A program made the translations under genes and the position numbers. From Murimonas intestini (GTDB lineage: Bacteria; Bacillota; Clostridia; Lachnospirales; Lachnospiraceae): DNA of 64,000 bases. Under the pieces are notes generated by a model. That model was not told the DNA's origin and did no database searches. It saw only the letters and a list, made by a program, of their open reading frames with translations. Within the stretch, counting starts at the first letter, position 1. Every line of letters begins with the position of its first letter. This document shows, in pieces, positions 9,206-17,549 of this stretch. The stretch spans positions 124,001 to 188,000 of the forward strand of contig QGGY01000006.1 of NCBI GenBank assembly GCA_003148945.1. The letters are read 5' to 3'.

Positions 9206-9228
9206 GGAGACATCCATTAAACGTCTCC
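9206..9228 (-). other. Stem-loop between solute-binding and permease genes
   Basis: GGAGAC (9206-9211) and GTCTCC (9223-9228) form a 6-bp stem flanked by further complementary AGAG/CTCT bases. Such hairpins after a solute-binding gene commonly stabilise its 3' end or partly terminate transcription, giving more binding protein than permease. Confidence 0.5.
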
Positions 9229-9244
9229 CCTCTTGTTCTCTACT

Positions 9245-10615
9245 CTATTTATTATTTCTCTCAAGGATTGAATTTGCTTCTTCCCTGAAGGCAGCAGCTG
9301 CATCTTCTGCTGTTGCTTGGCCATAATATACACTGTTGGCAGCATTCTTAAATGCTTCATTTATTTCTGACATCCCAACAGGATCGGGAGCAGGTGTATC
9401 ACCACAGATGGCTGCTGCTTCATCCACACCTTCAAACATAGCCTTCTGCTGCTCTCCCAGCTTTCCTGAGCTGATCATATAGTCACGGATCTCTGAGGAG
9501 ACGGGTGTGCCTCTCTCTGCCATCATGATATCATTTGCCTCTTTAGAATTAATAAACCAGTTGATAAATTCTGCAGCCTCCTGTTTTACCTGGGAAGTCT
9601 CAGCAACTGAAAAGAACATTCCGGGTTTCATCCAGAGCCCTTTTGCATCTGAGTCATCTGACATAGGCGGGGTGACCATTTTAATTTTATCATTCACACT
9701 GCTCAGCTTAGAAGCGTAGTTGTTCCACTCCATGATCATTGCAGCATCCCCTGTAACAACAGGACCGGCTTCCTGGCCAAGAGTGGCGATCTGCGCATAC
9801 TCATCAGGATTTGGAAGGACTCCCTCCTCCATCAGGCTGTTCCACATTGTAAAATAATCCTCACAGATCTTATCGTCTGTATAACCAAGTGACTTGTTGT
9901 CTTCGCTGAACAGGCTCTGTCCATGCTGCCTTACCCAATAATTAAACCCGTTTGTATCCAGGGCTGTATCCATAGCCGGTCCATATTTTCCTGTGGCTTC
10001 ATGGACTTTCTTGCTCATCTCTATGAAATCACTCCATGTCCAGTCAGCTGTGGGTTCTTCTACTCCCGCCTCTGCCAGTACATCGGGATTGTATCCAAAG
10101 CTCAGCATGGATGTGGACAGCACCAGTCCTGTCATCTTATCATCGATCTGGCCTGTGTTAAGCAGTTTTTCGTCAATACCGGATACATCAATCGTGCCAT
10201 TATCAATAAACTCCTGAAGGTCTGCCACAGAATTGTTTTTTGCATAAGTTGTCAGGTAGAGGTAGTCCATCTGCACAATATCAGGCATTGCCCCTGAGGC
10301 TGTCTGCGTGGACAGCTTTTCAAAATATCCGTCCCATCCGGAAGGTGATGCCACAAACTTCACATTAGGATGAAGTTCTGAATAGAGATCAAGCACCTGC
10401 TGGGTTTGTTCATGTCTTGTCTGTCCACCCCACCATGCTATCTTAATCGTTACCTCTTTGGCGTCCCCATCTTCCGCTGCTGTCTTTAAGTCCGCCTCGG
10501 TTACTTTCTGAGAAGCCTCCTCCTGTTCCGGTTCCGCTGTTTTGCAGGCCCCCGCAGATAATGCTACTGTTCCGGCCAGTGCAGCCGCCATTATTCTTTT
10601 CATTCTCTGACTCAT
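9245..10615 (-). CDS. Sugar ABC transporter solute-binding lipoprotein
   Basis: A 456-residue extracellular binding protein of the CUT1 class (SBP family 1). It starts with a Sec signal and a lipobox-like AGAC, giving lipidation at Cys24, then an acidic linker. The mature part shows IKIAWWGGQTRHEQTQQVLDLY, usual for the first strand and helix of these proteins, and a repeated GDAAMIMEWNNY ligand-region motif. GGAGAGG precedes the ATG. A weak promoter (AATGAA 10695-10700 and ATTGTA 10672-10677, read on the minus strand as TTCATT-17-TACAAT) lies upstream. It is first in an operon with two permeases and the GH115-type enzyme. The YesMN pair upstream probably regulates it. Confidence 0.92.
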   Translation of the reverse strand: MSQRMKRIMAAALAGTVALSAGACKTAEPEQEEASQKVTEADLKTAAEDGDAKEVTIKIAWWGGQTRHEQTQQVLDLYSELHPNVKFVASPSGWDGYFEKLSTQTASGAMPDIVQMDYLYLTTYAKNNSVADLQEFIDNGTIDVSGIDEKLLNTGQIDDKMTGLVLSTSMLSFGYNPDVLAEAGVEEPTADWTWSDFIEMSKKVHEATGKYGPAMDTALDTNGFNYWVRQHGQSLFSEDNKSLGYTDDKICEDYFTMWNSLMEEGVLPNPDEYAQIATLGQEAGPVVTGDAAMIMEWNNYASKLSSVNDKIKMVTPPMSDDSDAKGLWMKPGMFFSVAETSQVKQEAAEFINWFINSKEANDIMMAERGTPVSSEIRDYMISSGKLGEQQKAMFEGVDEAAAICGDTPAPDPVGMSEINEAFKNAANSVYYGQATAEDAAAAFREEANSILERNNK

Positions 10616-10741
10616 GTCATCCTCTCCTTCTCTTCTACCATTGTTTTATGTATTTGTTGCTTGATAATGATATTGTAACGGATTTCTTTTTTAGAATGAA
10701 TGGAATTTCAGGAGTTGGTATTTGAAAATAACCGACTTATT

Positions 10742-12274
10742 TTATCCGGAACAGCTGCTCCTGCCTTTCAAACATCTGTCACGATATTCCGTAGGTGAGA
10801 CTCCCGCTGCCTTTTTAAAAGCTTTGGAAAAATATTGGCCATCGGGAGAATATCCCACTGTTTCCGCCAGCTGTGAGATCTTGATATCAGGTTTATAATC
10901 CAGCAGTCTCTCTGCCAGCGCGATCCTTGTCTCTAACAGGAAGGTGGAAAACTTCATTTTTCTGTTCTTCAGAAATATCCTTCCAAAATATTCTTCATTC
11001 ATAAACAGAACTTCCTTTGCCAGAAACCGGATATTCATATCCGGCTCACGGAGATACTTATGGACTGCCAGCAATATATTCCTCACACGCTTGTCATCCC
11101 TGCCCTCCTGCTGCAGGATTCCCTGCCGGACCGCAATCTGTTCTGTCACGTCAGTAAAAAGCTGCCATACCCTGTCAGCGTTTTCACCCACGCCCTCTCC
11201 CGGAACAAACTGCTCCCCGTAAAGGACTTTTATGATCCATGTACACATCTCTCTTTTTTCATCATATGTATATCCATCTAATTCCATCTTGGCAAAGGCC
11301 AGATACATTTCAAATAATATCTCACCATAATCCTGAGAACTGCCTGCCTTATGGTAGTCTATAATATCAGAGAGCCTGCTCTTTGCTTCCCTGAATATAC
11401 CGTAGTGGAGCAGGACTCCATCAGGGGCGTCTGCCCCCATGCGGAAGAGTTCTTTCACCTGGTCAAAAAGCTGATGAACGTCCTGCAGCTCACCCTCCCT
11501 GCTTACTGCTGCATTCATAGGGCCTCCTGCTACCCGGCTGAATTCTGTCCGTGTTCTGGCAAACGCAGGCTCAATCTGCTCTATATCGCAGTTTCGCAGC
11601 AGAAACAGGATATCCTGCTGTAATACTGCTGATAATAAAATATTAGTCTCTCCCAGCAGCTCCCCCAGTATATTTCCCAGCACAAACTGTTCCAGATAGT
11701 CGATCTTATCCTCCAGGCGCAACGCCAGCACACGTACCTGCTGCTGTTCAGTTCCAAACTCTTCCAGAAACATCTGATAATCTTCCTGCGGCTTTTCCCT
11801 TTCTAAGAGCATGTTGCAAAACAGCTGCTCCTTGGCTCTTGGCAGCAGTCTTCTGACCTTATGGCTGTATTCCTGGCTCCTGCGCTTCTGTGACCTCTTT
11901 TCTGCAATGCTCTGCTTGACTTTGCTGAGCACTTCCACGATTTTTTCCTCATCACAGGGCTTCAGTATATAATACCGCACGCCTTCTTCCATCGCCTGGC
12001 TTGTAAACTCATATTCCCCATAACCTGACAGCACTATAAATTCTATGTCGGGAAAGCTCTCTTTTGTTTTTTTGATCAGTTCAATGCCGTCCATCACTGG
12101 CATCTTTATATCAGTCAGTACGATATCCGGTTCCTCCGCCTGGATCTTTTGAAATCCTTCCACTCCGTTCCAGGCAGTACCGGCCAGCTGTATTTCATAA
12201 TTTTCCCAGGGAATAAACTGTGCCATCCCTTCTCTTTCAATATCTTCATCATCCACAATTAAAAGCTTATACAT
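10742..12274 (-). CDS. YesN-type response regulator
   Basis: A 510-residue regulator. I start it at the ATG at 12274, because AAGGAGG lies 6 bases upstream and the receiver begins there directly (MYKLLIVDDED); a longer reading adds 23 residues unlike the family. It has a receiver (Asp55 in LTDIKMP), a long helical middle segment, and a C-terminal AraC double HTH (about residues 405-505, ending QYFSKAFKKAAGVSPTEYR). The start overlaps the kinase stop by 8 bases. It is encoded directly upstream of the solute-binding gene at 10615 in the same direction, so it most likely activates the 10615-5375 operon. Confidence 0.92.
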   Translation of the reverse strand: MYKLLIVDDEDIEREGMAQFIPWENYEIQLAGTAWNGVEGFQKIQAEEPDIVLTDIKMPVMDGIELIKKTKESFPDIEFIVLSGYGEYEFTSQAMEEGVRYYILKPCDEEKIVEVLSKVKQSIAEKRSQKRRSQEYSHKVRRLLPRAKEQLFCNMLLEREKPQEDYQMFLEEFGTEQQQVRVLALRLEDKIDYLEQFVLGNILGELLGETNILLSAVLQQDILFLLRNCDIEQIEPAFARTRTEFSRVAGGPMNAAVSREGELQDVHQLFDQVKELFRMGADAPDGVLLHYGIFREAKSRLSDIIDYHKAGSSQDYGEILFEMYLAFAKMELDGYTYDEKREMCTWIIKVLYGEQFVPGEGVGENADRVWQLFTDVTEQIAVRQGILQQEGRDDKRVRNILLAVHKYLREPDMNIRFLAKEVLFMNEEYFGRIFLKNRKMKFSTFLLETRIALAERLLDYKPDIKISQLAETVGYSPDGQYFSKAFKKAAGVSPTEYRDRCLKGRSSCSG

Positions 12275-14018
12275 CTGCTCCCTCCTTCTGCCTCTTAGGT
12301 ATGAGAATAGAAATCTTCGTTCCTTCGCCCAGCCTGCTTTCAATCATAAATACATTTTCTTCATATGCGATCTTCAGCCTCTCCCTGATGTTCTTTAAGC
12401 CAATACCGTGTCCTTTAGGCTTAAAATCAAAGCTTCTGACTGCCTCCAGCTCTTCCTGTGACATGCCCGGACCTGTATCCTGTACCTCCATCCGTATGCA
12501 GTCCGCTTCCTCTTTTACCGTAACCGTTATCCTGCACATGGTAAGCACCTTTTCCACGCCGTAATAAATAGAGTTCTCAATGAGAGGCTGCAGAATCATC
12601 CGGGGCACCATATAATGAGTCAGATCCCCCTCTGTCTCAACAGCAAATTCTGCCCTTTTCTGGTATCTGAACTGCTGTATTGTAATATAGCTCCTGGCAT
12701 TCTCCACTTCCTCTTCCACTGTTATATACGGCTCCTTGGCAAAGGAGGCCCTCAGAAGGCGCCCCAGTTCAACGATCATCCTGCCTGCTTCCTGGTTCCT
12801 GCCCGCTTTTACCATCCAATTTAAAGCGTTGAGTGTATTGTAGAGAAAATGTGGATTTATCTGGGCCTGAAGCATCTTATATTCTGTATCCTTGAGGAGC
12901 AGCTGTTTTTCGTAATTCTCATGGATAAGAAAATCGATCTTATCCAGCATTACCGCAAATTCCTGGGAGAGGATAGCCACCTCATCATGGCCTGTCTCCT
13001 CTGACAATAATTCTTTCGCTCCCTGGAAGTTTCCGTTCTCAACTATTTTCATAGATTCTGTCAGCTGGTCAAGGGGATTTGTTATCACCCCTGATATTTT
13101 GCGCATGGCAAATATCAGTATCACAAATACTAGCACGAATCCTCCCAGCATCAGATAACGTATGCGCATAGTCTGCCCGAAGATCTGGCTGTAGGGAAAT
13201 GCATTGACGTAGACCCAGCCATTTACTGAAGACTTTAAATAACACAGAAAATAGCGCTCCCCCTCATAGTTAATGACCTGATATCCCTGGCTCTCATCTG
13301 TCTGAAAATATTCCGGCACCTCTTTCTCATCGCCGTAGACCAGCCCTCTGTCTGAGTATACATATAAAACTGAATCCTTTGCCTCCAGCAGATCCCTGGT
13401 ATTTTCAATCATCCCCGCCACATCGCTTGTCAAAATAAATGTCCCCAGATATGTGAGGCTGGCATTTTTCCGTTCCAGTATATCTCTTCCTGAAATCAGG
13501 TAAGGATAATTCAGCGACGGAGACTCCATCACATAGCCGCCTCTCTTAGCCCGGCACTCTTGCAAAAACTCCTGGTATGTATCTTCATCCGGCTCCCCGC
13601 AGTAGGAACCCATGGTAAAACTCACACTGTCTCTGTCCGTATAGACGATATTTTCAACCACCGGATACAGCATGATCTTATCCTGAATGATATTCCTGAT
13701 CTTATTGATCTCATAATTATAGCCCTGCGACAGATATTCCAGAGCCATAGCATCCGCCAGATGTTCCTGTATATCCTGGTCCATAGCTATAATATAGCTT
13801 AATTCCTCTATATCCTGCAGCTCCGCGTTCACCTTCTGCGTAAAAAAATCCAGCTCCTGCAGCGACTTCTCATACAGCTTTTTGTCATAGATATTCAGGC
13901 TGGCCTGAAGCGCCACAATTGAAATACAGCAGGATATCCCTGCCAGCAGCAGATAAACAGACATCATTTTACCTGCCAGCTTCATATTTTTAAATTTCTT
14001 TTTTATGCTATCCAGCAT
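12267..14018 (-). CDS. YesM-type sensor histidine kinase
   Basis: A 583-residue membrane kinase. I chose the ATG at 14018 (MLDSIKKKF), which has GGGAGG 7 bases upstream, over a TTG five codons earlier. Membrane segments lie near residues 17-40 and 288-305, enclosing an extracellular sensor of about 245 residues. A HAMP linker follows, then His390 in NPHFLYNT and ATPase motifs ENSIYYG, DTGPGMS and GIGLKNI. It overlaps its response regulator by 8 bases. A TATAAT (14124-14129 on the opposite strand) may be its -10. It probably senses the ligand of the downstream CUT1 transporter. Confidence 0.92.
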   Translation of the reverse strand: MLDSIKKKFKNMKLAGKMMSVYLLLAGISCCISIVALQASLNIYDKKLYEKSLQELDFFTQKVNAELQDIEELSYIIAMDQDIQEHLADAMALEYLSQGYNYEINKIRNIIQDKIMLYPVVENIVYTDRDSVSFTMGSYCGEPDEDTYQEFLQECRAKRGGYVMESPSLNYPYLISGRDILERKNASLTYLGTFILTSDVAGMIENTRDLLEAKDSVLYVYSDRGLVYGDEKEVPEYFQTDESQGYQVINYEGERYFLCYLKSSVNGWVYVNAFPYSQIFGQTMRIRYLMLGGFVLVFVILIFAMRKISGVITNPLDQLTESMKIVENGNFQGAKELLSEETGHDEVAILSQEFAVMLDKIDFLIHENYEKQLLLKDTEYKMLQAQINPHFLYNTLNALNWMVKAGRNQEAGRMIVELGRLLRASFAKEPYITVEEEVENARSYITIQQFRYQKRAEFAVETEGDLTHYMVPRMILQPLIENSIYYGVEKVLTMCRITVTVKEEADCIRMEVQDTGPGMSQEELEAVRSFDFKPKGHGIGLKNIRERLKIAYEENVFMIESRLGEGTKISILIPKRQKEGADV

Positions 14019-14352
14019 CTCCCATCCTCCCAATAAAAAAAGCAGCCCCGGAACATGTTTTTCCCGCGGCCGTCATTCCTCCCAGTGTACTTCCAGAGAA
14101 CCTGCCTGTATATTCTTTTCCTGATTATAGCATTTTATTAAAGTATATTTAATGTAAATAAAGGAGTTCTGATTTGTCCAAAACCGATTTCTGTTTTAAA
14201 AAATTATAACATACATTTATACAACCTTCTATATAACTTTGAAGCCGGAAAAACAGGCTTTGCTTTAGCTCTTTGCCCGTGGAAATAAATTGCGGATTAA
14301 AACAGTGTATGATAAAATCGATACCAATAAGAAATGTGGGGGGAATATAATT
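14019..14352. other. Intergenic region between divergent kinase and ydcF
   Basis: This 334-base gap holds promoters for both neighbours: a possible -10 for the kinase at 14124-14129 (minus strand) and a good sigma-A promoter for ydcF at 14290-14318. The middle (about 14150-14240) is AT-rich. I see no RNA gene, terminator with U-run or further small coding frame. Confidence 0.5.
14290..14318 (+). promoter_or_regulatory. Promoter for ydcF
   Basis: TTGCGG (14290-14295) and TAAAAT (14313-14318) with a 17-base spacer, about 35 bases ahead of the ydcF start and its GGGGGG-type ribosome site. Confidence 0.55.
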
Positions 14353-15177
14353 ATGAAAGAACGCATAGCTGAGTGTATAAATATTTTAGGTGAATTTTGC
14401 GGAAAGAGGGATCTTCCAGTTTTGACAGGGGAAGAATTAAAGAAAAGATATGGGGTGGCACAGGCAGATATCATGGTGCTTTTTGGCGGAAGTATCATGT
14501 GCGGGGGTGATGTGCTTGCTGAAGCTATCAGAAATAAAATAGCCAGAAAATATATTATCGTGGGAGGAGAAGGACATACGACGGAGACTCTGCGCATAAA
14601 AATGCACAGCCAGTTTCCCTGTATAGAAACTGCCGGACTTTCTGAAGCCTGTATCTTCGATGCTTATTTGCGTTACAGGTATGGACTGGCGGCAGATTTT
14701 TTAGAGTGTGAATCTACCAACTGCGGCAATAACATTACTTATCTGTTAGAACTTCTGAAAAGAAATGGCCTGGATTTTAAGACAATTATCCTCGCCCAGG
14801 ACGCTTCCATGCAGCGCCGCATGGAGGCAGGGCTGCGCAAATATGTCTCCAAAGATGTGACCGTCATTAACTTTGCCGTCTACTCTGCAAAAGCAGTCAC
14901 AGATGGCCCCCGCCTTGTTTTTGAAAATGAAATCTGGGGAATGTGGGATATGGACAGGTATATCACGCTCCTGATGGGTGAGATTCCCAGATTGTCTGAT
15001 TCTAAAGACGGGTATGGCCCTAATGGGAAAAACTTTATAGCACATGTGGATATCCCTGAAGAAGTAGTAAAGGCATTCTCAGAACTGCAGCAAGAATATC
15101 CTGATAAGGTCAGGGAGGCAAATCCACTATTTGAATCTAAAATTCAGGGTCAGGATAACCCTCCGCCTTCTGCCTGA
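14353..15177 (+). CDS. ydcF: YdcF family protein (DUF218)
   Basis: A 274-residue cytoplasmic protein that follows the E. coli YdcF layout closely. It shows a first-strand segment DIMVLFGGSIMCGGD, VGGEGHTTETL, the family motif ESTNCGNNI (about residues 121-129), QDASMQRR, and the C-terminal run RYITLLMGEIPRLSDS followed by DGYGPNGKNFI and HVDIPEEV. E. coli YdcF is reported to bind S-adenosylmethionine; the reaction is unknown. The start at 14353 carries a G-rich ribosome site, and an in-frame ATG 21 codons earlier lies inside the promoter. The last 41 bases overlap the end of the convergent YbaN-type gene, so the two compete for the same 3' sequence. Confidence 0.85.
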   Translation: MKERIAECINILGEFCGKRDLPVLTGEELKKRYGVAQADIMVLFGGSIMCGGDVLAEAIRNKIARKYIIVGGEGHTTETLRIKMHSQFPCIETAGLSEACIFDAYLRYRYGLAADFLECESTNCGNNITYLLELLKRNGLDFKTIILAQDASMQRRMEAGLRKYVSKDVTVINFAVYSAKAVTDGPRLVFENEIWGMWDMDRYITLLMGEIPRLSDSKDGYGPNGKNFIAHVDIPEEVVKAFSELQQEYPDKVREANPLFESKIQGQDNPPPSA

Positions 15178-15541
15178 CCGTCTTCACCCCAAAGACAAAG
15201 TAAAGGATATGGAACAGCCACACTCCGGCCAGGATGATCCTGCCCACCGGTACACGGCCCATCATCAAAAATCCGATGGACATCAGAAGTGTAACCATGA
15301 CCATGATCCGGATCTTCGTTTTCCAGGTCATCCCCTGTCCTTTCACATATGTCTCCAGGTTATTTTTATACAGCCTGGTGTTAATGAACCAGGTATTCAG
15401 CTTTTCGGAACTTCTGGCAAAGCAGTATGCTGCCAGCAGAAGGAAGGGAAATGCCGGAAGCAGTGGAAGGACGGCCCCGACTGCTCCCATAAACAGACCC
15501 AGGCAGCCCACGATGATCAACAGTATTTTTTTCAGCTTCAT
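15137..15541 (-). CDS. YbaN/DUF454 family small membrane protein
   Basis: A 134-residue protein with three hydrophobic segments (about residues 4-40, 78-94, 100-118). The N-terminus has the DUF454 pattern GAVLPLLPAFPFLLLAAYCF, then FARSSEKLNTW. E. coli YbaN is the family reference; its role is unknown. The gene is last in a four-gene operon behind two CydDC-like ABC half-exporters and a YgbA-type protein, starting 9 bases after the latter stops. Its 3' end overlaps ydcF by 41 bases. Confidence 0.85.
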   Translation of the reverse strand: MKLKKILLIIVGCLGLFMGAVGAVLPLLPAFPFLLLAAYCFARSSEKLNTWFINTRLYKNNLETYVKGQGMTWKTKIRIMVMVTLLMSIGFLMMGRVPVGRIILAGVWLFHILYFVFGVKTVRQKAEGYPDPEF

Positions 15542-15549
15542 ATTACCTG

Positions 15550-15894
15550 TTATCCTTTCTTTTCTTTCTTCGATTCTATAAGATGTCTGACTGCCAGAAC
15601 CGGATGATACATGATCATCCGCGGTCCTGAGTACCGCATGACACTCTTAATGCGTTCACGCATATCTTTCTTATAACAGTGGACTTTGCAGTTTGAGCAA
15701 AATGTCTTCGTTTCCATGAAACGGCAGGCATCTACCCTCCGTTTGGCATACGACAGCAGCTCTCTGCACTCCGGGCACAACTCTTCACCAGATGCTTTTT
15801 CATGTCGGTTTCCGCTGCAGCAGATCTTTACCATCAGCTCCAGGATTTCCTTCTCTTTTTCCCTCTTAGTGCCAGTCTGCATATCTTTTTTCAT
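15550..15894 (-). CDS. YgbA-type nitrous/nitric oxide-associated Cys-rich protein
   Basis: A 114-residue cytoplasmic protein matching the family named nitrous oxide-stimulated promoter (YgbA_NO). Eight cysteines lie at residues 25, 26, 40, 43, 57, 66, 69 and 73, in the patterns CPEC and CSNCKVHC, followed by a MRYSGPRMIMYHP motif that marks the family. E. coli ygbA is induced by nitric oxide through NsrR and helps recovery under nitrosative stress. The Cys spacing suggests a metal or Fe-S site (inference). It overlaps the upstream ABC gene by 1 base (ATGA), so it belongs to that operon. Confidence 0.85.
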   Translation of the reverse strand: MKKDMQTGTKREKEKEILELMVKICCSGNRHEKASGEELCPECRELLSYAKRRVDACRFMETKTFCSNCKVHCYKKDMRERIKSVMRYSGPRMIMYHPVLAVRHLIESKKEKKG

Positions 15895-17549
15895 CAGCTC
15901 ATCCTCCCGTTTTCCATGGCATACGTAGTATCTGCTATACGCATAGTGGACGGCCTGTGGGACACCAGGACCACTGTCCTGTCCTTTTCTCCCCTCAGAG
16001 CCTTCAAGATAATTGCTTCATTCAAACTGTCCAGATTGCTGGTCGGTTCATCTAAAAGGAAAAGAGGCGCATTGTGCAGAAATGCTCTCGCAAGGCCCAG
16101 CCGCTGGCGTTCGCCGCCTGACAGGGTGCTGCCCAGTTCACCCACCTCCGTCTCGTACCCATTGGGGAGAGATGAGATGAATTCATGCACTGAGGCCTTC
16201 CTGCAGGCTTCCACGATTTCTTCTCTGGTGGCATCTCTTTTTGCAATCCTGATATTATTCTCAATACTGTCGTGGAACAGCTGCGTCTCCTGGGTCATAT
16301 AACCCTCATTTTCCCTCAGAGAAGTTGTGAGGATCTCCCTGATATCCTTTCCTGATATATGTATTTCCCCGCTTCCTGTATTCCAGAAGCGCATGAGCAA
16401 TTTCAGTATAGTGGATTTCCCGCTGCCGGATTTACCGACTATTCCGGTAATTGTCCCCTTTTTAACCTCCAGGCTCACATCCTTAAGTATTTCCTCATCC
16501 CCATAAGAGAAATGGACATTTTTTAAACCGGCGCCTTCAAACTCAATCTGTGCACCTGATATGTTTTCCCTGACTTCAGGTGTATCATCCAGGATATCCA
16601 GCACCCTGCTGCCCGCAGCCATAGTCTGTGACAGCCCGCTTCCCAGATTGGCCACTGCCAGGACAGGCCCGAAGGACGATGCCATAGTGATAACAGACAG
16701 CAGCACTCCGTCAAAGCCTATACTGCCTTTCTGGTAAAGGATAGCTGAAACTGCCAGCATGATCACCGTGAATACCAGGATGATCTGTCCTGTTACCGCA
16801 GAATTTGTTCCTGCAGTTTTTTTCATTTCACTCTCTATGCCGGACATCTTATCACTTCGGGAATTAATGTCATCCAGGCGCTTCTCTCCGAACCCGTACT
16901 GGATAATCTCCCTGAGCCCCCGCATACTGTCCATAAAGCATGCATTCATCTCCCCAAACTCTGAGCGGAACGCTTCCCCCTTCTCTCTTGACCTGCGGGA
17001 GATTATGAAAGGAATCAGGACACCTACGATCAGATAAGCTGCCGCTGCAGTAACCCCCAGTAATACATGTATTCCTGACAGGAACGCCGTCATGATTCCT
17101 GAAACGATAAGCGCAATACAGCATGGGGAGATGGTGTGCGCATAAAACACTTCCAGCAGCTCTATGTCACTGGTGATGATTGAAATCAGATTCCCCTTAT
17201 CCCTGCACTCCAATTTGGCAGGTGCCAGGCGGCGCAGAGCTCCGAATACCTTATCCCGTATCAGCGCCAGAAGCCTGAAAGCAATATAATGGTTGCATGC
17301 CTGCTCTGCATATCGGAGGATCCCCCTCACCACTGCAAATATACATACGCTGATAAATATTGTTGTCAGAGATATTCCTCTGTTGATCCCCAGCACATCC
17401 AAAACTGCATAGCCCCCAAACACTGTTATAAAGATAGCTGACAGAAAACCTGCCACTCCCATGATCACCGCCCCGAGCATTACAAATGCCAGAGGCCTTA
17501 CCAGCCCGGTAAGTCTTGCCATGATCTGTAACGAACTTCTCTTTTTCAT
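15894..17549 (-). CDS. ABC exporter half-transporter, CydC-like
   Basis: A 551-residue fusion of a six-helix membrane domain (about residues 1-300) and an ATPase domain (about 335-551). The ATPase has Walker A GKSGSGKST, Q-loop near TQETQLF, signature LSGGERQR, Walker B LFLLDEPTSNLD and switch His in LVSHRP; all catalytic residues are present. The membrane domain and short inter-domain linker resemble the CydC/CydD thiol exporter group, which moves cysteine or glutathione; substrate here is not known. It overlaps both neighbours by ATGA junctions, so it works as a heterodimer with the half-transporter starting at 19288. Confidence 0.88.
   Translation of the reverse strand: MKKRSSLQIMARLTGLVRPLAFVMLGAVIMGVAGFLSAIFITVFGGYAVLDVLGINRGISLTTIFISVCIFAVVRGILRYAEQACNHYIAFRLLALIRDKVFGALRRLAPAKLECRDKGNLISIITSDIELLEVFYAHTISPCCIALIVSGIMTAFLSGIHVLLGVTAAAAYLIVGVLIPFIISRRSREKGEAFRSEFGEMNACFMDSMRGLREIIQYGFGEKRLDDINSRSDKMSGIESEMKKTAGTNSAVTGQIILVFTVIMLAVSAILYQKGSIGFDGVLLSVITMASSFGPVLAVANLGSGLSQTMAAGSRVLDILDDTPEVRENISGAQIEFEGAGLKNVHFSYGDEEILKDVSLEVKKGTITGIVGKSGSGKSTILKLLMRFWNTGSGEIHISGKDIREILTTSLRENEGYMTQETQLFHDSIENNIRIAKRDATREEIVEACRKASVHEFISSLPNGYETEVGELGSTLSGGERQRLGLARAFLHNAPLFLLDEPTSNLDSLNEAIILKALRGEKDRTVVLVSHRPSTMRIADTTYAMENGRMS

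Noticed and set aside
15137-15177. Tail-to-tail overlap of ydcF and the YbaN-type gene considered as a sign of insertion.
   Set aside because: Both proteins keep family-like C-termini up to the overlap, so this is more likely ordinary compaction than a rearrangement.
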